Below are positions 1-4,577 of a stretch of DNA of 30,181 bases, in pieces (the first letter of the stretch is position 1; each line of letters starts with the position of its first letter). The stretch comes from CAZUPF01 sp964622035. GTDB lineage: Bacteria; Patescibacteriota; WWE3; JAUXAW01; JAYEID01. Under the pieces are notes generated by a model. It saw nothing but the letters and a program-made list of their open reading frames with translations. It had not been told where the DNA came from and made no database searches. Location: assembly GCA_964622035.1 (NCBI GenBank), contig CAZUPF010000003.1:1-30181 (forward strand). Reading direction: 5' to 3'. The translations under genes and the position numbers were made by a program.

Positions 1-58
1 GCGGGTTTTTCTCGGATAGGCATGAGGACATTCTAGCAAAGCCTTTGGAGGTGTAAAG

Positions 59-88
59 CCCCGTTAGAGGTGGGCACCTCTACCGGGG
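59..88. other. Strong intergenic hairpin upstream of tRNA-Leu
   Basis: An inverted repeat pairs 65-72 with 75-82 without mismatch, then one T/C mismatch, then CCCCG (59-63) with CGGGG (84-88). No T-run follows on either strand, so it is not a standard terminator. A second GAGGTG at 48-53 could compete for the same CACCTC (75-80), with CCTTT (42-46) pairing to AAAGG (90-94), so two alternative folds are possible. The function is unknown. Confidence 0.6.
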
Positions 89-96
89 TAAAGGGT

Positions 97-125
97 TTGA
101 AGAAAACCTGCATTTTAGGTATAAT
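97..125 (+). promoter_or_regulatory. Promoter of the tRNA-Leu/tRNA-Pro unit
   Basis: TTGAAG (97-102) and TATAAT (120-125) are separated by 17 bp, a near-consensus housekeeping sigma promoter. The -10 ends 11 bases before the mature 5' end of tRNA-Leu, so the primary transcript would carry only a few extra 5' bases for RNase P to remove. No other promoter is seen before tRNA-Pro, so both tRNAs are probably made from it. Confidence 0.75.
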
Positions 126-136
126 TAAGGTCGCTA

Positions 137-223
137 GCCGAGGTGGCGGAATTGGTAGACGCGCAGCCTTGAGGTGGCTGTGGGCTTTAGCCTATGCGGG
201 TTCAAGTCCCGCCCTCGGCACCA
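137..223 (+). tRNA. tRNA-Leu (anticodon GAG)
   Basis: The acceptor GCCGAGG (137-143) pairs with CCTCGGC (213-219), and a CCA end is encoded in the DNA (221-223). The anticodon stem CAGCC/GGCTG encloses the loop TTGAGGT, giving anticodon GAG. A long variable arm and the T-arm with GGTTCAA are present, as expected for a class II leucine tRNA of 87 nt. Confidence 0.97.
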
Positions 224-225
224 TC

Positions 226-240
226 CTTCGACAGGCTCAG
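226..240 (+). repeat. 15-bp interspersed repeat, copy 1
   Basis: CTTCGACAGGCTCAG lies between the two tRNA genes and recurs exactly at 2527-2541. Very similar short sequences are scattered through many bacterial genomes as REP-like intergenic repeats; assignment to that class is from memory and was not searched here. Confidence 0.6.
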
Positions 241-247
241 GACGGGA

Positions 248-323
248 CGGGGTGTAGCCTAGCGGCCAAGGCGCCACGTTTGGGACGTGGAGACCGCCGG
301 TTCGAGTCCGGCCACCCCGACCA
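248..323 (+). tRNA. tRNA-Pro (anticodon TGG)
   Basis: The acceptor CGGGGTG (248-254) pairs with CACCCCG (313-319), followed by A and an encoded CCA (321-323). The anticodon stem CCACG/CGTGG encloses TTTGGGA, giving anticodon TGG. The T-arm has GGTTCGAGTCC. It is separated from tRNA-Leu by 24 bases that contain the 15-bp repeat. Confidence 0.97.
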
Positions 324-548
324 CCTTTCAATTAAAGCCCCAGTTGGTCTGTTTTGCGCTGTGACGTAGGCGTTTTCATCCGGTTCGAGCCTAAACAACT
401 CTTCCCCAACAACCTCCTGATTCTCTTCACCCATCTTTGCATTTCCCTGTACCCTAAACGCCCGAAGCCGCCATATAAATATATTATTACGTGAGCCGAC
501 GCAGCCGTCCAACCCCCCTTGCAAAGTGATTAAGGTTAGCACTCTCAC

Positions 549-1103
549 ATGTTACTATTGGTTGGTATGTTCGCTCAAGAGCGCGTCGAACAGTTTGAAG
601 ATTTCTACAATTGGATATTCGACGTTATTTATCCAGACTGGTTGAGGTCGACGGAGGAGTCCATTAAGTTTCGCGGCTTTGTGCTGGACAAGCACGCTAT
701 AATTGAGCATCTTCTAGATTTGCTTATAGTCGCCCGATTTTTTGGGACAGTGTTTTCTGATAGGGCAGACGAGTTTAGATACGCTGTTCTGATGGATATG
801 CCCTTCAGTAAGAAGCTAGATATTTTGCTAAAATCTGCTGTTTTAGACGGAAAGTTTCTAAAGAAGGTACGCAAAGTTAACGATTACCGTAAGGCCCAAG
901 CCCACTTGAAGATTGGCAGCCCCTTCCGTGACTCGAACCCAGAGAACTTTGAGGATTTCAGTAAGGTTTCGACAGAAGTTACAAGCGTTCTTGTAAAGAC
1001 ATTGATGAGGGTTGACGATGCGATGCTAGCTCGCCTTCGCAAGCGGCTCGACGAGCTTGAAGGAGAGGGACACGATATCAGTAAGTTGGCAGAGTACATA
1101 TAG
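549..1103 (+). CDS. HEPN-like protein, possible RNase (184 aa)
   Basis: The product is an all-helical, soluble protein of 184 residues. Residues 114-119 read R-K-A-Q-A-H within VNDYRKAQAHLK, which fits the Rx4-6H motif of HEPN-fold ribonucleases. The preceding segment (MPFSKKLDILLK, about 84-95) resembles the helix found before that motif in cell-defence HEPN families. HEPN proteins often act as toxins with a nucleotidyltransferase (MNT) antitoxin, but no MNT gene is adjacent. An alternative ATG lies at 567, and neither start has a clear Shine-Dalgarno. The gene looks more AT-rich than the core genes, which suggests acquisition. It stands alone between the tRNA pair and a membrane protein on the opposite strand. 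The coding call is fairly safe; the HEPN call is inference from one motif. Confidence 0.6.
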   Translation: MLLLVGMFAQERVEQFEDFYNWIFDVIYPDWLRSTEESIKFRGFVLDKHAIIEHLLDLLIVARFFGTVFSDRADEFRYAVLMDMPFSKKLDILLKSAVLDGKFLKKVRKVNDYRKAQAHLKIGSPFRDSNPENFEDFSKVSTEVTSVLVKTLMRVDDAMLARLRKRLDELEGEGHDISKLAEYI

Positions 1104-1127
1104 CGGTTACTCTTATCTCTCGGAAAA

Positions 1128-1151
1128 AGGTTCCAATCTCGTCCACAGCTC
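1128..1151. repeat. 24-bp direct repeat, left copy
   Basis: This 24-base segment begins AGGTTCCAATCTC and ends GTCCACAGCTC. It is repeated exactly and in the same orientation at 1909-1932. Both copies are preceded by a run of A. The two copies bracket the small membrane protein gene with its promoter and a terminator-like hairpin. Confidence 0.85.
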
Positions 1152-1192
1152 GCAGCAAAGAAGTAAAACGTGAAAGTTACTGGGGTAAGAAA

Positions 1193-1238
1193 CGGGAGAA
1201 GATATTTTCCCCAAGATTGGGGAACAACACTTCTCCCG
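1193..1238. other. Nested inverted repeat (cruciform-like)
   Basis: The outer arms CGGGAGAAG (1193-1201) and CTTCTCCCG (1230-1238) are perfectly complementary. Inside them TTCCCCAA (1207-1214) pairs with TTGGGGAA (1217-1224). It lies just past the stop of the minus-strand membrane protein (1245), so it may end that transcript, although no clear T-run follows on that strand. Confidence 0.6.
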
Positions 1239-1244
1239 GGACCT

Positions 1245-1676
1245 CTAGACGCGCTGTTGGGGTTTTATCAACTTCTCCCCAAAACTCATTGCACTTGCGA
1301 ACAGCCAACCAACAGATAGCAGTAAGAGCGAAAGCAGGGCAGCTCCAAAACCTGACAAAGCCACGAAGGCAACGGCACCAACTACTCCCCCTATCATGAG
1401 GGCAATAAATTGCCAGATGTAGCCACCAAAGAAAAAAGTGGTAACCGTTGGCAAGAAGGCGCCGAAGAAAACCCAAGCCAAATAGTCTTTGAACGGTTTC
1501 TTCTTGGTAAAAATTGTTCCCAAGAGCCCGAACAAAAAGACCGGCAAAAAGGTACAACCATGCAGAGTGTAAATCGCCTTTGTCGCCCACAGTGGCAGGT
1601 ATTCTCGATTAAGAAGCGTTAATCGCCAAAAGGACAACAGCCAATCCGGAAAAACACTTTCCATTAGTGTTAACAT
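1245..1676 (-). CDS. Small polytopic membrane protein, unrecognised (143 aa)
   Basis: The product is strongly hydrophobic with about four membrane-spanning stretches (near residues 32-54, 62-82, 84-108 and 110-130), split by a basic loop (FTKKKPFKD). No family is recognised. The start is taken as ATG at 1676, because GGAGG sits 5 bases upstream; the in-frame GTG at 1682 would bury the ribosome site. A TATAAT box at 1728-1733 provides a promoter about 50 bases upstream. The gene stands alone and is bracketed by the 24-bp direct repeat at 1128 and 1909, so it may have arrived or been duplicated as a unit. Confidence 0.65.
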   Translation of the reverse strand: MLTLMESVFPDWLLSFWRLTLLNREYLPLWATKAIYTLHGCTFLPVFLFGLLGTIFTKKKPFKDYLAWVFFGAFLPTVTTFFFGGYIWQFIALMIGGVVGAVAFVALSGFGAALLSLLLLSVGWLFASAMSFGEKLIKPQQRV

Positions 1677-1727
1677 CCTCACCTCCCCTTTTTATAGTTC
1701 TGATTGAGTGTGCAAACTTTAGACACT

Positions 1728-1733
1728 ATTATA
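1728..1733 (-). promoter_or_regulatory. Extended -10 box for the membrane protein
   Basis: On the minus strand the sequence reads TGC-TATAAT, an extended -10 element. No good -35 is seen. The same few bases also read as TTGAGT (1704-1709), 17 bp, TATTAT (1727-1732) on the plus strand, so a promoter in the other direction is possible. Confidence 0.55.
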
Positions 1734-1768
1734 GCATAAGCGGGCTCAGGCCTATTCAAGGTACAAGT

Positions 1769-1795
1769 AGACTAGCAAGCCCTAGTCTGTTTTTT
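1769..1795 (+). terminator. Terminator-like hairpin with T-run
   Basis: AGACTAG (1769-1775) pairs with CTAGTCT (1782-1788) over a 6-base loop, followed by G and six T (1790-1795). No plus-strand gene ends nearby. Together with the possible plus-strand promoter at 1704-1732 it would define a transcript of about 55-60 nt. Confidence 0.55.
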
Positions 1796-1908
1796 ATGAG
1801 ACTTTACTCAGGCATGTCCGGACTTCGAAAGTTCATAAGAGACACAGGGAACATTTTCAAATCCTCTTTTTTTGTCCCACCACCACTCCCCCACTCCCTA
1901 CTAAAAAT

Positions 1909-1932
1909 AGGTTCCAATCTCGTCCACAGCTC
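1909..1932. repeat. 24-bp direct repeat, right copy
   Basis: Exact second copy of the repeat at 1128-1151, 781 bp downstream. Apart from this repeat and the terminator-like hairpin, the 346-base stretch 1677-2023 shows only promoters and leaders; no further gene is seen in it. Confidence 0.85.
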
Positions 1933-1946
1933 CCAACCACCCTAAC

Positions 1947-1975
1947 TTGAGACCTTATAGGTTTTGTGTTACGCT
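1947..1975 (+). promoter_or_regulatory. Candidate promoter of the 104-aa protein gene
   Basis: TTGAGA (1947-1952) is followed after 17 bp by TACGCT (1970-1975). The predicted start would give a leader of roughly 40 bases before the strong ribosome site at the 2024 ATG. Confidence 0.45.
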
Positions 1976-2023
1976 GCGGGTATCTGCGTTTGGACTGGCA
2001 TTAGATAGACGAGGAGGGAGAAA

Positions 2024-2338
2024 ATGGACTTCGGGGCGCAATGTCAGGATGTGCTCGATCTAGCTGCGGTGGTGAATGTGTTTGATGCGGCAGTAAATTC
2101 GGTGTCACGATGGGGCATCTTCCGCGATGCGGTAGAAGCCCTGCGTGCGTCCGTGACGGTGGCGAACGCTGTTGCCGTGGTCAATGCGTTCGACCAGGCA
2201 GACACCAACCAGGCAATTACAGGAGTAAACGGGAAAGGGGAAGACCTTAGTCGCGCATTAAACTTCTTGAGAGAGATCCTTAACCGAGATGGGCAGCAAA
2301 CCGTGCTCACTATCGAGCAGGCCGGCTGCCTGGTCTAA
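2024..2338 (+). CDS. Unrecognised small helical protein (104 aa)
   Basis: The product is a soluble, alanine- and valine-rich, probably helical protein. It has an imperfect internal repeat: AAVVNVFDAAVN near residues 14-25 and VAVVNAFDQADTN near 50-62. No family, signal peptide or catalytic motif is recognised. The start is well supported by GAGGAGGGAG, 4-8 bases before ATG. The gene forms a monocistronic unit with its own promoter (1947) and a strong terminator (2376-2414). The combination of strong start and clean terminator suggests real, fairly high expression. The function is unknown. Confidence 0.65.
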   Translation: MDFGAQCQDVLDLAAVVNVFDAAVNSVSRWGIFRDAVEALRASVTVANAVAVVNAFDQADTNQAITGVNGKGEDLSRALNFLREILNRDGQQTVLTIEQAGCLV

Positions 2339-2375
2339 TTGGGACTGAGAGGCATCTCGGACTTAATTCTTGAGA

Positions 2376-2414
2376 GGGGGTGGTGACGCTAAACGTCCCG
2401 CCCTTCTTTTTTTT
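2376..2414 (+). terminator. Rho-independent terminator
   Basis: GACG (2385-2388) pairs with CGTC (2394-2397) over CTAAA. The stem continues past a bulged T into GGG/CCC with flanking wobbles, and eight T follow (2407-2414). It lies 38 bases past the stop of the 104-aa gene. Confidence 0.85.
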
Positions 2415-2584
2415 CAAAAACGAACGCTAGGGATAGAGCCCTCCCGTCGAGCTCTTCAGCGCGCTCTGCAAAATTCCTCGCGGGTGACGAACCAGTTCCT
2501 GACATCGTTTACGATACTCGACCATGCTTCGACAGGCTCAGCACAAGTATTCCCCCACCCTGCTTATATAATATATCCCATAAG
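2415..2584. other. Gene-free spacer with the second 15-bp repeat
   Basis: No convincing coding frame is seen on either strand. Short open frames exist on both strands but lack ribosome sites and end quickly. The 15-bp repeat lies at 2527-2541, and an AT-rich tract (TTATATAATATAT) precedes the promoter at 2585. Confidence 0.5.
2527..2541 (+). repeat. 15-bp interspersed repeat, copy 2
   Basis: Exact match in the same orientation to 226-240. Confidence 0.6.
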
Positions 2585-2613
2585 TTGAATTTGGCGGGGT
2601 TTTATGGTATACT
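2585..2613 (+). promoter_or_regulatory. Strong promoter of the leader RNA / 176-aa gene
   Basis: TTGAAT (2585-2590), 17 bp, then TATACT (2608-2613) with an extended TGG in front. This is among the best promoters in the window. Transcription should begin near 2620, 180 bases before the next start codon. Confidence 0.75.
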
Positions 2614-2619
2614 ACCCCT

Positions 2620-2799
2620 GTAACGACGGGCTAAACCAGCCACGCTCTTTTAAAACTACCTGAGGTAGTCGGCATTGGGGAGTTTGGCAATTCTTGCTAG
2701 CTTCGCCGCTGCCGATTACCCCTTCCGCCGTGGGCGGATTGTAAATGGAGAGTCTCGGAGCTTGCTCTGAGACAAGGTAGATCGGAAAGGAGACGGGCA
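2620..2799 (+). promoter_or_regulatory. Long structured 5' leader RNA, class unknown
   Basis: About 180 bases between the promoter and the ATG at 2800 hold several hairpins. ACTACC/GGTAGT has a 3-base loop (2655-2669). TCGGCA (2669-2674) pairs with TGCCGA (2710-2715) and encloses GCAA/TTGC (2687-2697). TCCGCC/GGCGGA lies at 2724-2738, and GTCTC..GAGAC with an inner GAG/CTC at 2752-2773. GGGG (2677-2680) could pair with CCCC (2719-2722) across the second hairpin, a possible pseudoknot. The last hairpin ends just before the AAAGGAGAC ribosome site. No known riboswitch core is recognised, and there is no terminator inside it. Confidence 0.5.
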
Positions 2800-3330
2800 A
2801 TGGCTAGACTGTCGAACAACCAGTCCAATGAGTTGGGGTGGTGGGAAGAGTTGGTCCGAAAACTCCGCCGGCTTGAAAAAGCTAGGGGGATGTATCGGCT
2901 TCACGCAGAGTTTTGGAGGGGGGTTGGTGTATCGGTTACAGTTTCGGGTATCAGTGGTGGTGCCGAGGCCAGATATACTATTTACCTTGCCCCCTATGCG
3001 CTTCGGGTTATTTGGGGCAGCGGCTATGGTCCCCACCCCCGCAAGTCGTTCGGCGCTACCCGTCAGCTTCTCCGTCACGTTATTACCGAAGTTGAAGAGG
3101 CGGTTGTCTGGGCGGAGCGGGAGCGAGAACGGTGGGAAGAGATTGAGGACGAGCAGCTGACCCGGCTTTGTCCTTGCGGGCACACACCTGCAGAGCATTA
3201 CCAGGGGGACGGCCTCTGCGAAATTTTTGGGTGCAGGTGTCCGTACTTTGGCGCAGAGCTTTATATCTGGGAAACCCACACCATTACCTACGCTGACGGT
3301 GACCTGGGAGGGCTTGTCACTGTGGAGTAG
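2800..3330 (+). CDS. Unrecognised protein with a C-terminal Cys/His knuckle (176 aa)
   Basis: The product is soluble, with a charged helical stretch (about residues 95-122, rich in E and R) followed by a dense cysteine/histidine cluster at about 125-149: CPCGH, H four residues on, then C, C and C before PYF. Five Cys and two or three His in 25 residues suggest one or two bound zinc ions. No family is recognised. AAAGGAG lies about 9 bases before the ATG. The gene sits alone behind a strong promoter and a long structured leader, so its expression is probably controlled at the RNA level. Antisense frames across it are shadows. Confidence 0.6.
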   Translation: MARLSNNQSNELGWWEELVRKLRRLEKARGMYRLHAEFWRGVGVSVTVSGISGGAEARYTIYLAPYALRVIWGSGYGPHPRKSFGATRQLLRHVITEVEEAVVWAERERERWEEIEDEQLTRLCPCGHTPAEHYQGDGLCEIFGCRCPYFGAELYIWETHTITYADGDLGGLVTVE

Positions 3331-3401
3331 CTAGTAGAGCAGTAACGGCAGCAGCGCGCCCCTTGTGTTAGCAGACATCGGGGGCGTTCCTTTTGAAGTT
3401 G

Positions 3402-3410
3402 TGCTAAAAT
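3402..3410 (+). promoter_or_regulatory. Extended -10 box upstream of the ATP-cone gene
   Basis: TGC-TAAAAT fits the extended -10 form used elsewhere in the window. No clear -35 is present. It could serve the ATP-cone gene and possibly the following tRNA-Gly/tRNA-Arg and tpiA, since no good promoter is seen in 3716-3751. Confidence 0.45.
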
Positions 3411-3455
3411 GGCTACGAACGGCGTGGGCAAGGATTACCGATATATGGGGAGGGG

Positions 3456-3715
3456 GTGATTTTTTTGCAAATAAAAAAACGCGACGGGTCGTTGGAAGAA
3501 TTTGACCGGGAAAAAATTTTTCGCGGCGCGCTGGCGGCGGGCTTGGCTGAGGAAGATGCCACCCCCCCCTAGCGCTGGCGGTTGAGGCCTGGATTGGCGG
3601 GTCCGCCGAAGGTACTGTGGTCTCGACGCTGGAGGTGCGGAATAAGGTGCTGGAGCTCTTGCGCGAAAAAGATTCCGAGGCCGCTGCCCGTTTTGAAGAG
3701 TACAAGAAGGAATAA
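3456..3715 (+). pseudogene. Small ATP-cone domain protein, frameshifted at a C8 run
   Basis: The first frame reads IKKRDGSLEEFDREKIFRGA and onward, the classic start of an ATP-cone (the nucleotide-binding regulatory domain of ribonucleotide reductases and NrdR). It hits TAG (3570-3572) right after eight C (3562-3569). One base back in frame the domain continues with VSTLEVRNKVLELLREKD and ends FEEYKKE at TAA 3713-3715. The joined protein would be about 85 aa, one whole ATP-cone and nothing else. Small stand-alone ATP-cone proteins are known from CPR genomes. A lost C, a sequencing error in the homopolymer, or slippage on C8 could explain the break. Start candidates are GTG 3456 and TTG 3465, with GGAGGGGG just upstream. 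Confidence 0.75.
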
Positions 3716-3751
3716 ACAGAGCGCGCTTGTTTTCTCGTTTTGGGAAACTAT

Positions 3752-3825
3752 GCGGGTGTAGCTCAGTGGTAGAGCCCTTGCTTTCCAAGCAAGCAATAGG
3801 GGTTCGATTCCCCTCACCCGCTCCA
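3752..3825 (+). tRNA. tRNA-Gly (anticodon TCC)
   Basis: The acceptor GCGGGTG (3752-3758) pairs with CACCCGC (3815-3821), followed by T and an encoded CCA. The anticodon stem CTTGC/GCAAG encloses TTTCCAA, anticodon TCC. D-arm and T-arm are regular. It ends one base before tRNA-Arg. Confidence 0.97.
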
Positions 3826-3826
3826 A

Positions 3827-3902
3827 GCTCCCGTAGCTCAATGGATAGAGCAGGACGGTTCTAACGTCAAGGTTGGGGGTTCGAATCCTCCCGGGAGCGC
3901 CA
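3827..3902 (+). tRNA. tRNA-Arg (anticodon TCT)
   Basis: The acceptor GCTCCCG (3827-3833) pairs with CGGGAGC (3892-3898), followed by G and an encoded CCA (3900-3902). The anticodon loop is GTTCTAA, anticodon TCT. Position 32 is G and the first pair of the anticodon stem (G27-A43) is mismatched, mild oddities. The CCA end is only 6 bases before the tpiA start codon. Confidence 0.95.
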
Positions 3903-3908
3903 CGGACT

Positions 3909-4577
3909 ATGCTCATCGTTAATTTTAAAAACTACCCCCAAGTTCTAGGTGACAAAGATGCGGCGCTGGCTAAAGAGTTGGAGCTAGTGGCACGGGAGTT
4001 TCCCCGGCTGAGGGTTGTTTTGGCGATTTCCCCACTTGATATTCACCAGGTTGCTGAGGCGGCGAGCCTTCCCGTTTATTCCCAACATGTTGATCCCGCC
4101 GGGGTGGGTCAAACGACTGGCCACATTGCTCCGGAGTCCGCTCGGGCGGCCGGAGCTTTGGGAACGTTGGTTAATCACTCGGACCACCCGCTGGAGCCCG
4201 GTGCGATGGTGCAGACTGTCTCGCAGTGCCGCGAGGTGGGGCTGGTGACGGTAGTTTGTGTCAGCTCGGTGGAAGAGTTGCGGGGAAGTCTGGAGACGGC
4301 CCCCGATTTTTTGGCTTATGAGCCGCCAGAACTTATCGGGGGAGAAATATCGGTGACTTCAGCCCAGCCGGAGATTATTGCCGAGGCCGTTTCTGCTGCT
4401 GGTGAAACTCCCCTACTCGTAGGTGCCGGTATTCATTCTGGCGAAGATGTTCGGGTGGCCTTAAGTCTGGGGGCGGTGGGGGTGCTGGTTTCCTCCGCTA
4501 TTGTTCTGGCGGACGATCCCGCGCGCGAGTTTAGGGATATAGCGCAAGGATTCTCGGCCAGCGCTCTTCAGGAGTAA
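3909..4577 (+). CDS. tpiA: Triosephosphate isomerase, archaeal type (222 aa)
   Basis: The enzyme interconverts dihydroxyacetone phosphate and glyceraldehyde 3-phosphate in the cytosol. The catalytic set is visible: N5 and K7 in NFKNY, H90 in TLVNHSDH, and E138 in AYEPPELIG. The phosphate-binding GAGI (172-175) and GVLVSSAI (191-198) close the barrel. At 222 residues and with the YEPPELIG form of the glutamate loop it matches the short archaeal-type enzyme, not the 250-residue bacterial one. The ATG at 3909 lies 6 bases after the CCA of tRNA-Arg and has no Shine-Dalgarno, so the mRNA is probably leaderless after tRNA 3' processing. The 3' end overlaps the convergent solute-binding protein gene by 47 bases. 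Confidence 0.93.
   Translation: MLIVNFKNYPQVLGDKDAALAKELELVAREFPRLRVVLAISPLDIHQVAEAASLPVYSQHVDPAGVGQTTGHIAPESARAAGALGTLVNHSDHPLEPGAMVQTVSQCREVGLVTVVCVSSVEELRGSLETAPDFLAYEPPELIGGEISVTSAQPEIIAEAVSAAGETPLLVGAGIHSGEDVRVALSLGAVGVLVSSAIVLADDPAREFRDIAQGFSASALQE

Noticed and set aside
134..548. Minus-strand open frames of 65 and 103 codons across the tRNA-Leu/tRNA-Pro region
   Set aside because: They run through the tRNA genes in antisense and contain the familiar tRNA-antisense phrase SGWPDSNRRS. The upstream part of the longer one (MGEENQEVVGEEL) looks somewhat protein-like but has no conserved end.
1177..1590. Minus-strand frame of 137 codons overlapping the membrane protein
   Set aside because: It overlaps the better frame (1245-1676), which has a good ribosome site and regular membrane segments.
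2716..3279. Minus-strand frame of 187 codons opposite the 176-aa gene
   Set aside because: No ribosome site. It is proline- and serine-rich shadow sequence, and the plus frame has a strong promoter, a strong ribosome site and an ordered Cys/His cluster.
3569..3916. Minus-strand frame of 115 codons across tRNA-Gly and tRNA-Arg
   Set aside because: Antisense to two clear tRNAs and to the ATP-cone gene; the RVRGIEPLLLAWKARALPLSY-like text is a known artefact of tRNA antisense.
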